A stretch of DNA of 64,000 nucleotides from Candidatus Acidianus copahuensis (lineage in GTDB: Archaea; Thermoproteota; Thermoprotei_A; Sulfolobales; Sulfolobaceae), in the NCBI RefSeq assembly GCF_000632495.1, contig NZ_JFZT01000035.1, forward strand, positions 1-64,000, read 5' to 3'. How positions within the stretch are numbered: the first letter of the stretch is position 1; the number at the start of each line of letters is the position of its first letter. The notes under the pieces are model-generated. The model did not search any database. It had not been told where the DNA came from and saw only the letters and a list, made by a program, of their open reading frames with translations. The position numbers and the translations under genes were made by a program. Below are positions 45,349 through 53,498 of the stretch, in pieces.

Positions 45349-48231
45349 TCATGGTCTTACCAAGAGGTTTACTACCTCAAAATTTTTGAAGGGGATTAAA
45401 ATCTCTTGATTAGCCTTTAATTCCCTGATCCTTTCAGTTTCAGTGAAATCTGTTAGGAAAGACTCCTCAGGTTTGAACCAAATCCTAATCCTATCTATAC
45501 CCCTAACGTTTTCTGGTTCGTATAACCTTAGCAATATACCACCGTCTTCAGCCCATTTCATTGATTCAAGGATAAGTTTTGTTTGTACGAAGGATTTACT
45601 ACCTCCTTTTCCTCTTACAACTATAATCGGAGTTATTGCTTCATACCCTAGTCTGTAAACCTTAGCTTCTCTCCAATTTCCTTCATGGGGAACAATTATC
45701 AGTTTAGCTTCAACCTCCTCATTATCAGTATAAGGATCAGGATATATGGGCGTTCTGCTAATTGATACTCCAACTTCTGTCCCCTTTATAGAGACACCGT
45801 GCTTAAAGTCCGAAACTATAGCAACCCCGTAATTTCCCTCATCCATATCTACCCATCTTAACATAGGTACTTCCCACCTTGCCTTATCCCAAGAAGTGTT
45901 TTGATGAGTAGACCTTTCAACGCATCCTCCAGGTATCTCAAATGTTGCCTTATCCGTATTAAGATCAAAGCTGTTCCATATCTTAACTAAAAGTTCCCTA
46001 TCTCTCATCTTTGGGACAAATCTTAACTCAACCTTTTTTAAATCTGCATAGAGAATTATTCTTTCTCTAACTTGTGAATTTCTAAATTTCCATACGATCT
46101 CGATCGTGGCTCTTATAGGTCCTTTCTCCAAGATATTTATTTTTTCAATTTTAGGAATAAATGTAGTATATTCGAAATCTTGCTCAATATTCCATGCGTC
46201 AGCCCAACCTGGAACATTTTCATAGAAAATTAATTTATTTCCCCATTGCTTTAACACTTCTCGATTTTTCTCCTTATCGAATAAAGAGGTAAACTCACCA
46301 GTACTTCTGTTGATTTCGACCCTTATTTTTTCTCCTTCCATGATTATCTTATCATTTTCCTCCTTTACTTCTACCTTTCCTTCAGTATTAACCACTTCTC
46401 CAAATCCTACTGATGGAACCTTTACTTTAATTATTGATTTCCCGCCGTTTTGCTGTTCTTCAGAGTTATCAATCTCAACGTAATCCTCTCTCTCCCAGCT
46501 CAGAGAATTAAATGCCATTATCTTGTCCCCACTTCCCGCTATTTTCTTTATCATTTCTATAGAAATATTCTTAGCCTTATCAATTATTTTCTCAAGCTCG
46601 GGATAAACTACGTCATAAACATCCTTTATTGCGGAACCTGGAAGCACATCATGAAATTGATCTTTTAGTAGGACTTTCCAAAATTGAGAGAAGTCCTTCC
46701 TCTCTCCAAGAATTATCGACCATATCTCGGCTTCTCTTAACCACGTCTCTGCGTAAGCATTTAGGAACTTCATCTTTGAATGAGAAGTGAATACACCTTG
46801 GTGATCCTCTAAGTATAACTCTCCTCTCCACCTCTCTGTTGGGTAAAATTCCGGAATCCCAAAGTTAACTTTAGGTAGAATAGGGCTTTCTTCTACAGCT
46901 CTAGATCTGATTAGCATCTCCTCAGTTGGTCCTCCACCTCCATCTCCATGACCATAGGAGTAAAGCATTGGATTTCCCTTATCCTTCCAATTGTTCCACT
47001 GCTCCAATAAACTGGGAACGTCAAAGGGCGAATTATATCCCCCTTTTCCATTTCCAAAAGCGACTGCCTTAATCTTTGTCCCATCAATTCCTTCCCAATA
47101 AAATACAGAATAAGGGAATTTGTTAACTAAGTTCCAGAATACTTTATGAGTTGCAAAGATTTCCGATCCTCCTAATTTTACGAGCTGCGGAAGAGAGGCT
47201 GGAAAACCAAAAGTGTCTGGTAACCAGTAAATCGTTGCCTTTTTACCAAATTCCCTTAAAAAGAATCTCTGGGAATAAAGGAATTGCCTGGATATTGATT
47301 CCAGAGAAATCATATTTACATCAGATTCAACCCAGCCAGATCCCAATATCCATTTCCCTTCCCTTACCTTTTCCTTTATTTTTTCAAAAACAGACGGATA
47401 ATCCTCCTTTATCCACTCATAATAAAGAGCAGAGCTTTGGATAAAGACAAGGTCCTTATATTCCTCCATAAGACTTAGAACAGTAGAGAAAGTTCTAGCG
47501 ACCTTTCTTCTGGTTTCGTCAAAGTTCCATAACCAAGCCGCGTCCATATGAGCATGACCAATAGCGTAAATTTCACCTCTTTTACCAAACTTCTCCCTAA
47601 GTTTAGATAAGGAGTTATGCAAGAACGTTAAGGCATTTATATATCTTAAATCATCACTAGTTTCTCTATATCCTAAATTCTCCTCTTCTGAAGGAATTGT
47701 GGTTGCAAAATCCGGTTGTATAGAATCAAATTCCTCTGCTACCTCTAACTGCTTTCTCGTGATCGAGTCAAAGTGTGAGATCCTTAGGGCTTCTTGAATT
47801 ACTTTTCCAACGTCATCTTTTACTTCCTGATCTAAAGTTTGAGTGTAAAATTCCGTCAAAGTTTTTAAGTAAATCCATAATATAAACCCCTCTTTCACTA
47901 TCTCAGCATAAATCGGTCTTCCAGGATTTACCTTAACCCTTTCACCAAAAGCGAGAAATGGAGAAAATTTCGCCTCTACCTTATTAGATCCTTGTCTTAG
48001 AGGAAAGTATTTATGATAACCGTCCAAAGAATAATATGGTTTTCCATTAAGTAAAATTAATGCAGAACCTCTATACTCCTTAACTACAATAATAGGAATA
48101 TAATTTGGGTTAACGTTTAACTCAAGGGAAAAAGTTTCTCCATCTTTTGCCCAATTCTCCTCTTTTATATTCCTAAATATACTAGCAAGTAATAAAGATT
48201 CTCTCTTGAAAATCTCATCTACTGTATACAT
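45349..48231 (-). CDS. GH38 alpha-mannosidase
   Basis: 960 residues, no signal peptide, so cytoplasmic as for S. solfataricus alpha-mannosidase. The catalytic domain (about 215-480) has GHAHMDAAWLW (His and Asp zinc ligands), GSGWVESDVNM (nucleophile Asp), YWLPDTFGFPASLPQL and KDQFHDVLPGS (a further zinc-ligand His). The remaining half is beta-rich, as in the family. It releases alpha-linked mannose from glycans and can act on glycoproteins. The upstream MFS-like gene ends 17 bases before the start, so the two form an operon. It marks mannose-containing glycans, for example archaeal N-glycans, as substrates of this island. Confidence 0.92.
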   Translation of the reverse strand: MYTVDEIFKRESLLLASIFRNIKEENWAKDGETFSLELNVNPNYIPIIVVKEYRGSALILLNGKPYYSLDGYHKYFPLRQGSNKVEAKFSPFLAFGERVKVNPGRPIYAEIVKEGFILWIYLKTLTEFYTQTLDQEVKDDVGKVIQEALRISHFDSITRKQLEVAEEFDSIQPDFATTIPSEEENLGYRETSDDLRYINALTFLHNSLSKLREKFGKRGEIYAIGHAHMDAAWLWNFDETRRKVARTFSTVLSLMEEYKDLVFIQSSALYYEWIKEDYPSVFEKIKEKVREGKWILGSGWVESDVNMISLESISRQFLYSQRFFLREFGKKATIYWLPDTFGFPASLPQLVKLGGSEIFATHKVFWNLVNKFPYSVFYWEGIDGTKIKAVAFGNGKGGYNSPFDVPSLLEQWNNWKDKGNPMLYSYGHGDGGGGPTEEMLIRSRAVEESPILPKVNFGIPEFYPTERWRGELYLEDHQGVFTSHSKMKFLNAYAETWLREAEIWSIILGERKDFSQFWKVLLKDQFHDVLPGSAIKDVYDVVYPELEKIIDKAKNISIEMIKKIAGSGDKIMAFNSLSWEREDYVEIDNSEEQQNGGKSIIKVKVPSVGFGEVVNTEGKVEVKEENDKIIMEGEKIRVEINRSTGEFTSLFDKEKNREVLKQWGNKLIFYENVPGWADAWNIEQDFEYTTFIPKIEKINILEKGPIRATIEIVWKFRNSQVRERIILYADLKKVELRFVPKMRDRELLVKIWNSFDLNTDKATFEIPGGCVERSTHQNTSWDKARWEVPMLRWVDMDEGNYGVAIVSDFKHGVSIKGTEVGVSISRTPIYPDPYTDNEEVEAKLIIVPHEGNWREAKVYRLGYEAITPIIVVRGKGGSKSFVQTKLILESMKWAEDGGILLRLYEPENVRGIDRIRIWFKPEESFLTDFTETERIRELKANQEILIPFKNFEVVNLLVRP

Positions 48232-48248
48232 AGAATAGCGTTAAGGAG

Positions 48249-49373
48249 CTAGGTTAAATCTTTTACTGGACGGAATTTTTTATATATTAGGGCAGAAGTT
48301 AATAAGAGTGGAGCAACAATTACGATAAGTTCTGTAGGTTCAAGAGAACTTGCAGCAACATACGTAATCATTGAGAATGTTATTCTACTTGAGTTTAGAA
48401 AGATTTGCCTGTTCACTAAATACTCCATAAGTCTCATACCGTTCATCAGGTCCCATACATCTACATCAATTAACGGATAGATTAGAGGGGACAACATGGA
48501 ATAAGAAAACAAATATAGCAAAGCAGTGCGAAAGTCAAAGAACATCATAATTGACGAAAACAATATAAAAACCGATGCTATAAAGTATATTCTTGTTGGA
48601 TATAATTTAGCTAATTTTCCACGTAGATAGACAGAAATTAAGGATATTGTTGATAGGAAGTAGTTGACTATACTGAAGTCCTCATAATTTTTAAACAGAG
48701 AAAATAAAATTATTGGATTTACATATCCAGCTATATAATTAAATCCAGCTACTAAAGTAAGAGATATAAGCATCCTGCCGTAAGCACTGTCCTGAATATG
48801 CTTTCTTAGTGAGTTTTTAAGATCGAAGTTTGTAGAAGGGAGATGAGCTGACTCCACTAACACAAGAGTCAGAAGTAGAATCGATGTAGATAAGATAAAA
48901 AGAATTACATAACCGGAATTACCTAAAAAAGTTAGGATAGATCCCACTATTGCAGGACCAGCTAATGTGGTTATAGCGCCTAGATATGCACTACGATTAA
49001 AGAACTGTAGTTTTTTATTCGTTCTATAATAAAAAATAATGTCCCAACCAGACCAATAAAGTCCTTGTGCAAATCCGTAAAGTGTACCAAGGTAAGGGAT
49101 GAAGAGAAAAGTTCTGTGTCCTAGATATATGAGTATAAAGTAGAATAGAATTGTCGTGGCTATTCCGAGCCTATAATACGTAAGTGCATCTTTCACCTTT
49201 GATGAGAGAAATCCGACCATAATATACGTGAAAAAGATCGAAATGGAATTAAAAAGCAGAAATAATAACGAAGAATAAAGAGATGAATTAACATAGAGGT
49301 ACAGACCTAAAACAGATGAGGAAAGACTCATCCCAAAACCATATACCCAAGACGATAGTAGAAGACTACGCAA
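48249..49373 (-). CDS. MFS-like membrane transporter, operon partner of the alpha-mannosidase
   Basis: 374 residues with about 10-12 hydrophobic helices. The start is a TTG at 49373 with an A-rich TATA-like stretch about 25 bases upstream. An ATG at 49331 is possible but would cut helix 1. Motif-A type sequence is weak (LSSKVKDALTYYRLG after helix 2). The phrase GTLYGFAQGLYWSGWDIIFYYRT in the middle resembles MFS helix 4-5 loops. Only 17 bases separate it from GH38, so it may import the mannoside or export a product. It is divergent from nagA across a 45-base region. Specific substrate unknown. Confidence 0.65.
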   Translation of the reverse strand: MRSLLLSSWVYGFGMSLSSSVLGLYLYVNSSLYSSLLFLLFNSISIFFTYIMVGFLSSKVKDALTYYRLGIATTILFYFILIYLGHRTFLFIPYLGTLYGFAQGLYWSGWDIIFYYRTNKKLQFFNRSAYLGAITTLAGPAIVGSILTFLGNSGYVILFILSTSILLLTLVLVESAHLPSTNFDLKNSLRKHIQDSAYGRMLISLTLVAGFNYIAGYVNPIILFSLFKNYEDFSIVNYFLSTISLISVYLRGKLAKLYPTRIYFIASVFILFSSIMMFFDFRTALLYLFSYSMLSPLIYPLIDVDVWDLMNGMRLMEYLVNRQIFLNSSRITFSMITYVAASSLEPTELIVIVAPLLLTSALIYKKFRPVKDLT

Positions 49374-49390
49374 CTTTGAACTATCTGTTT

Positions 49391-49418
49391 TTTTATTTTC
49401 CCAGCTTTAAGTCTATCT
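49391..49418 (+). promoter_or_regulatory. nagA promoter with shared 14-base motif
   Basis: TTTTATTTT (49391-49399) lies about 24 bases before the nagA ATG. It is followed by CTTTAAGTCTATCT (49405-49418), which abuts the start codon. The same motif, CTTTAAGTCTGTCT, occurs at 53481-53494 below a TTTTTATTT box before the second GH116-type gene. Confidence 0.4.
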
Positions 49419-50528
49419 ATGAAAATCACGGGTTGTCGAATAGTTACTCCAAGTGGAGAAATTGAAAGGGGTACTTTACTTATAGAAAAAGGGATAATAA
49501 AAGACGTTTATCCTTGGATTGAAGATGGAGAAAGACTTGATGGTATGATCGTAGTTCCGAGTTTTGTAGATTTACATACTCATGGAATATCGGGCTACGA
49601 TTTTATGAAAGAAGATGTAGAAGGGCAACTGCAGGGTATGTCAAAAGAGTATATGAAACATGGTGTTACACATTTTCTTCCGACAACCGTTTCATCCCCG
49701 CTAACTCATATGATAAGAGTGTTGAGAGATTTTGTTGAAGTCGAAGGATCTGTTCCTGTTGGAGTTCACTTTGAAGGTCCATACATAAATAAAGCCATGA
49801 AAGGTGCACAAAATCCGTCTTATATTCGTGATGCTAATTTGAGAGAAATTAAAGAAATTATATCTATGAATTTTAAAAAATTTTTAACCATTACCTTAGC
49901 TCCGGAAGTAGGAAATAACTTTGAGGTTATACCAGAATTGGTTGAAAAAGGAATTAGGGTATCCCTAGGCCATACAAATGCTGATTTCGACACTGCTGTA
50001 AAAGCAATAAATGCTGGGGCAGACAGAATTACACACCTCTTTAACGCGATGAGACCTTTCCACCATAGAGATCCCGGAATTATTTTAGCTGCTCTACAGA
50101 GCGACATTTTAACTGAAGTAATTGCAGATGGAATACACGTAAATCCTGAAGTAATCAGGTTTGTGGTAAAAGTCAAGGGTTCATCTAAGGTAGTAGTAGT
50201 TACTGATTCTATTTCAGCAACAGACCTAAAAGATGGGGAGTATGAACTAGGTGGACTCAAGGTCAATGTTAAAGGAGGAATAGCTAAAACAGAAGATGGA
50301 AAACTAGCTGGAAGTACCATAACAATGGAAAAGGAATTCTCTAATTTAATAAGATGGGGAATTCCCTTAAAGGATGCTGTACTTATGACCTCGACTAATG
50401 CATCTAGATACATGGGGCTGAATACTGGAGAGATTTCCAAAGGAAAAGAAGCGAATCTTGTTGTCTTAGACGAAAAAATGAACTTAAAAAGAGTCTATCT
50501 GAAAGGTGAAATTATATACGAAAACTAA
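49419..50528 (+). CDS. nagA: N-acetylglucosamine-6-phosphate deacetylase
   Basis: 369 residues, complete amidohydrolase barrel. It carries DLHTHGISGYDFM (HxH metal motif), GVHFEGPYINKAMKGAQNP with the metal-binding Glu, LGHTNADFDTA and THLFNAMRPFHHRDPG (metal His and substrate loop), and VVTDSISA with the catalytic Asp. NagA converts GlcNAc-6-phosphate to glucosamine-6-phosphate and acetate, the committed step of GlcNAc breakdown. The catabolic partner is probably the GlmS-like protein at 51717, since no NagB is present. Divergent from the MFS/GH38 operon. Confidence 0.92.
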   Translation: MKITGCRIVTPSGEIERGTLLIEKGIIKDVYPWIEDGERLDGMIVVPSFVDLHTHGISGYDFMKEDVEGQLQGMSKEYMKHGVTHFLPTTVSSPLTHMIRVLRDFVEVEGSVPVGVHFEGPYINKAMKGAQNPSYIRDANLREIKEIISMNFKKFLTITLAPEVGNNFEVIPELVEKGIRVSLGHTNADFDTAVKAINAGADRITHLFNAMRPFHHRDPGIILAALQSDILTEVIADGIHVNPEVIRFVVKVKGSSKVVVVTDSISATDLKDGEYELGGLKVNVKGGIAKTEDGKLAGSTITMEKEFSNLIRWGIPLKDAVLMTSTNASRYMGLNTGEISKGKEANLVVLDEKMNLKRVYLKGEIIYEN

Positions 50529-50737
50529 TTTATTTTTAGAATTTTAAAAACGATTAATCTGTTATTTGTTATCTTCACTAAAATTATATATTCATCGTTA
50601 TAGGATTATAGGAGTTATTTTAAAACTTCTGACTCTATATTCGTAGAATACAATTAGCAAATGTACATATATCATCCAAAATATGATTATACTTAAAAAG
50701 ATCAAAATACTCTAAAGAAATTTTTTCTTAAAAATTC

Positions 50738-51418
50738 TCACTTTACTATTATAGCTACTCTATACGCTAAAGCTGCAGATATAGCACCTATTACCGAGTC
50801 GCCAATCAAATATGTTGTAAACAGGAAAAGTATTCTAAGATAGTCCGGAACGAAACCAAACACAAAAGGAGCTATAAATCCATAGGTGAAAAATGGATGA
50901 ACAAATGAAAATGCCAAACCAAGAGCTACACCTTCAATTATCCCTATATATGATAATTTACTTCCAATATTAAATATTTTTCCTTTAGTTAGAAAAATTA
51001 GAATATCTGCCATTAATCCATAAGTCAACACATCCTCAATTAACCATAATGGCTCTCCCGTAAATGAGAAGTGAATTATATCCCCAACTATATCGAAAAC
51101 TGCCATTGTAAGCATACCGGCTCCGACTTTCCGAATGATCCCTATAACTATAAAAAAGGTTAATATTCTGAACCATATTGGGGGATTTATAACAGGATAT
51201 AATGGTGAAGGTAAAAATATGGCATCTCCAACTAAATGATCGGCAACGGCTACTAGACTCCCTCCTATACCGGCGAATACATAATCCAATGTGTTCATCT
51301 TATCTTTCTTCTTAAACAGAATATATCCGGCAATTATTGCGGCTATTATAAAATATGTGACGACAATTTCCCACGGTGTCATGCCAGGTTTTAAGGTATA
51401 TGAAGAATAATGGGACAT
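50738..51418 (-). CDS. Polytopic membrane protein, possibly ECF transporter S-component-like
   Basis: 226 residues with about six hydrophobic helices and short loops. Conserved-looking polar residues occur inside membrane stretches (GSLVAVADHLVGDAIF, DIVGDIIHFSFTGEP, YLIGDSVIGAISA). Size and helix count match substrate-binding S components of ECF vitamin transporters, but I cannot assign a family. No ECF A or T gene is adjacent. It sits between nagA and the glmS-like gene on the opposite strand, so its link with glycan use is unclear. Confidence 0.55.
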   Translation of the reverse strand: MSHYSSYTLKPGMTPWEIVVTYFIIAAIIAGYILFKKKDKMNTLDYVFAGIGGSLVAVADHLVGDAIFLPSPLYPVINPPIWFRILTFFIVIGIIRKVGAGMLTMAVFDIVGDIIHFSFTGEPLWLIEDVLTYGLMADILIFLTKGKIFNIGSKLSYIGIIEGVALGLAFSFVHPFFTYGFIAPFVFGFVPDYLRILFLFTTYLIGDSVIGAISAALAYRVAIIVK

Positions 51419-51623
51419 AATAAATATGACCTAATAGAAATATTTAAAACTTACCATATATATCAACTTGAATCTTTATATTTCTCTATTTTGTGGAACA
51501 AATCTAAAGCTTTAAGATGACTAATGTTGCGTTTAGAATCTTTTATTCCCTGAACTATTTCACTAAAGACAAAAATAGCGAGTATATAAGAACCTCATTT
51601 CACAAAACATATTTAGCAAGACA

Positions 51624-51669
51624 TTACAACTGAAAGCCTCGCTCTTTAGAGCGGGGAGGAGGTCAGATA
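51624..51669 (+). mobile_element. Solitary IS200/IS605-type right end
   Basis: 45 of 46 bases match 24093-24138, including the CCTCGCTCT/AGAGCGGGG hairpin and the GGAGGTCAG end. No tnpB sequence is visible upstream. It lies 47 bases before the GlmS-like gene. Confidence 0.55.
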
Positions 51670-51716
51670 GTGAAGAAGCATGTCTCCTTAAATTCTCCTA
51701 ACATGAACATTATATC

Positions 51717-53462
51717 ATGGGAGGGATATTCGGTTTTGTGTGTAGAAATGAAGAGCCGATTTCCAAACTTAAGGAAGGCCTAAGAAGGCTTGTTTATAGG
51801 GGATATGATGGTGTTGGTTATTCATTTTTTAATGGAGAACTTAAGGTAAGAAAATCTCCTCTCCAGGTAGACAAGGCTGATATATTTTCTGGAAGCGCTA
51901 AGGTAGCAATAGGACATACAAGATACGCAAGTAGAGGATGGCCAACGATGGAAAATACTCATCCAATACTTGACTGTAAAGGAAAGATAGCAGTTGTAAT
52001 GGATGGTATAATCGAAGACTACGAGAAGCTAAGAGACGAACTAAAGGCCAGAGGACATAATTTTGTTACAACAACAGACACTGAAGTGATCCCACATTTG
52101 TTAGAGGAGATAGATCCAAAGGATATCCTAAGGATAAAAGGAATGTATTCCTTGGCCTACCTGACTGAGGAAGAGAAGGATAAAATATTCTTCATTCAAA
52201 GCGGGCAACCTCTCTATATAGGTATAGGAAAAGGAGAATGCACATTCATCTCTAGTGATATACCTTCACTATATGGTTTTTCTGAAGAAGCCCTAGAAGT
52301 TCCGGATAGCTCTTACGGTTTCGTTACCTATAATGTATTCAAGGTATTTGACAATCAAGGAAGGGAAATTAAAGATATTAAATCTAGAAAAGTCAAGTAT
52401 ACTCCAGAAATTGCAGAAAAAGCTGGATATCCTCACTTCATGCTTAAGGAAATATACGAAATTCCTGAGGCAATAATAAGGTCTTTTGAATCATTAATGG
52501 ATAAATACTTAAGGCTTTCAGCTATGATAATTTACTCTGCAAAGCATGTTTATGTGGTAGGAAATGGAACCAGTTATCATGCTGGTCTAGTATCATCTTA
52601 CTATCTTTCTGAGAACGGTATAGGAGTAAACGTAGTTAGCTCAGCTGAATTCCCCTACTTTGCATTGGATAACGTAGGTGTAGGAGATGTGGTTGTTGCG
52701 ATAAGTCAAAGCGGTGAAACAGGAGATGTGGTAAGAAGCATAAAAGCAGCTAAGATGAGAGGTTCAGTTATTCTTGGAATTACCAATTCAGTAGGCTCGA
52801 GGCTAGCTCTAGAATCGAATGTATATCTTCCAATTACCGCAGGACCTGAAATGGCAGTTCCGGCTACTAAAACATTCACTTCTACTTTGATTGTTTTACT
52901 TGCTTTATCTAATTACGTTGGCATGATGTCTGGGAAGAAAGATGAGGGAGATTTTAATAGGCTAAAGATCAGTATAAAGGATCTCTCAGAGAGTTTAGAG
53001 AAAAGAATGGATGAAATATCAAGTAAAGCTAAAGAAATCGCTGAAAAAGTATATAAACATGAGGGACTTTATGTGTCCAGCTCGGGAATCAATTTTCCCA
53101 TCTCTCTTGAGGGAGCCTTAAAATTCAAAGAAGCTGCTTATCTACACGCTGAGGGGATACAACTCGGAGAATTACTTCACGGCCCAATCGTATTAACTAA
53201 TATGGGATATCCAACAGTTATAGTAAGACCGGCTGAAGATGCTTCAATTCCCTTGTACGAAAAAGTATTAGATAGGATTGCTAGCAAAAACAATGTCGTA
53301 ACCTTAGGACCTGAGGAATCCTTTGGATCCGTTAAAACTTCCAAGGAATTATCTCCAATAGCTAACATCGTCCCTCTTCAACTTTTAGCCTATTATACTG
53401 GAGTGAAAAGAGGTACGCCAATAGATACCCCAGCTGGACTAGTTAAAGCCGTTATTACATAA
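51717..53462 (+). CDS. GlmS-family protein with degenerate glutaminase site (putative glucosamine-6-phosphate deaminase)
   Basis: 581 residues with full GlmS layout: Ntn glutaminase domain (1 to about 215) and two SIS domains (about 250-581). Position 2, which must be the catalytic Cys exposed after Met removal, is Gly (MGGIFGF). The HNG oxyanion motif is MDG at 95-97, losing the Asn. GHTRYAS and TDTEVI remain. The isomerase half looks intact: GNGTSYHAG, SQSGETGD, PATKTFTST, LEGALKFKEAAYLHAEG, ELLHGP and a C-terminal Lys in LVKAV. Such a protein cannot take ammonia from glutamine and may run as a deaminase or use free ammonia. Next to nagA it is the natural NagB replacement, converting glucosamine-6-phosphate to fructose-6-phosphate. 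Activity is inferred. Confidence 0.85.
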   Translation: MGGIFGFVCRNEEPISKLKEGLRRLVYRGYDGVGYSFFNGELKVRKSPLQVDKADIFSGSAKVAIGHTRYASRGWPTMENTHPILDCKGKIAVVMDGIIEDYEKLRDELKARGHNFVTTTDTEVIPHLLEEIDPKDILRIKGMYSLAYLTEEEKDKIFFIQSGQPLYIGIGKGECTFISSDIPSLYGFSEEALEVPDSSYGFVTYNVFKVFDNQGREIKDIKSRKVKYTPEIAEKAGYPHFMLKEIYEIPEAIIRSFESLMDKYLRLSAMIIYSAKHVYVVGNGTSYHAGLVSSYYLSENGIGVNVVSSAEFPYFALDNVGVGDVVVAISQSGETGDVVRSIKAAKMRGSVILGITNSVGSRLALESNVYLPITAGPEMAVPATKTFTSTLIVLLALSNYVGMMSGKKDEGDFNRLKISIKDLSESLEKRMDEISSKAKEIAEKVYKHEGLYVSSSGINFPISLEGALKFKEAAYLHAEGIQLGELLHGPIVLTNMGYPTVIVRPAEDASIPLYEKVLDRIASKNNVVTLGPEESFGSVKTSKELSPIANIVPLQLLAYYTGVKRGTPIDTPAGLVKAVIT

Positions 53463-53498
53463 AGTGAACTTTTTATTTCCCTTTAAGTCTGTCTAATC

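Noticed and set aside
48220..48231. GTATAC site before the alpha-mannosidase as a GntR operator
   Set aside because: It lies inside the first codons of the gene, and the six-base core is expected many times by chance. The flanks do not match the operator decamer.
49820..50440. 206-codon minus-strand frame within nagA
   Set aside because: Fully covered by nagA, whose catalytic motifs are intact. The antisense frame is a codon-usage shadow.
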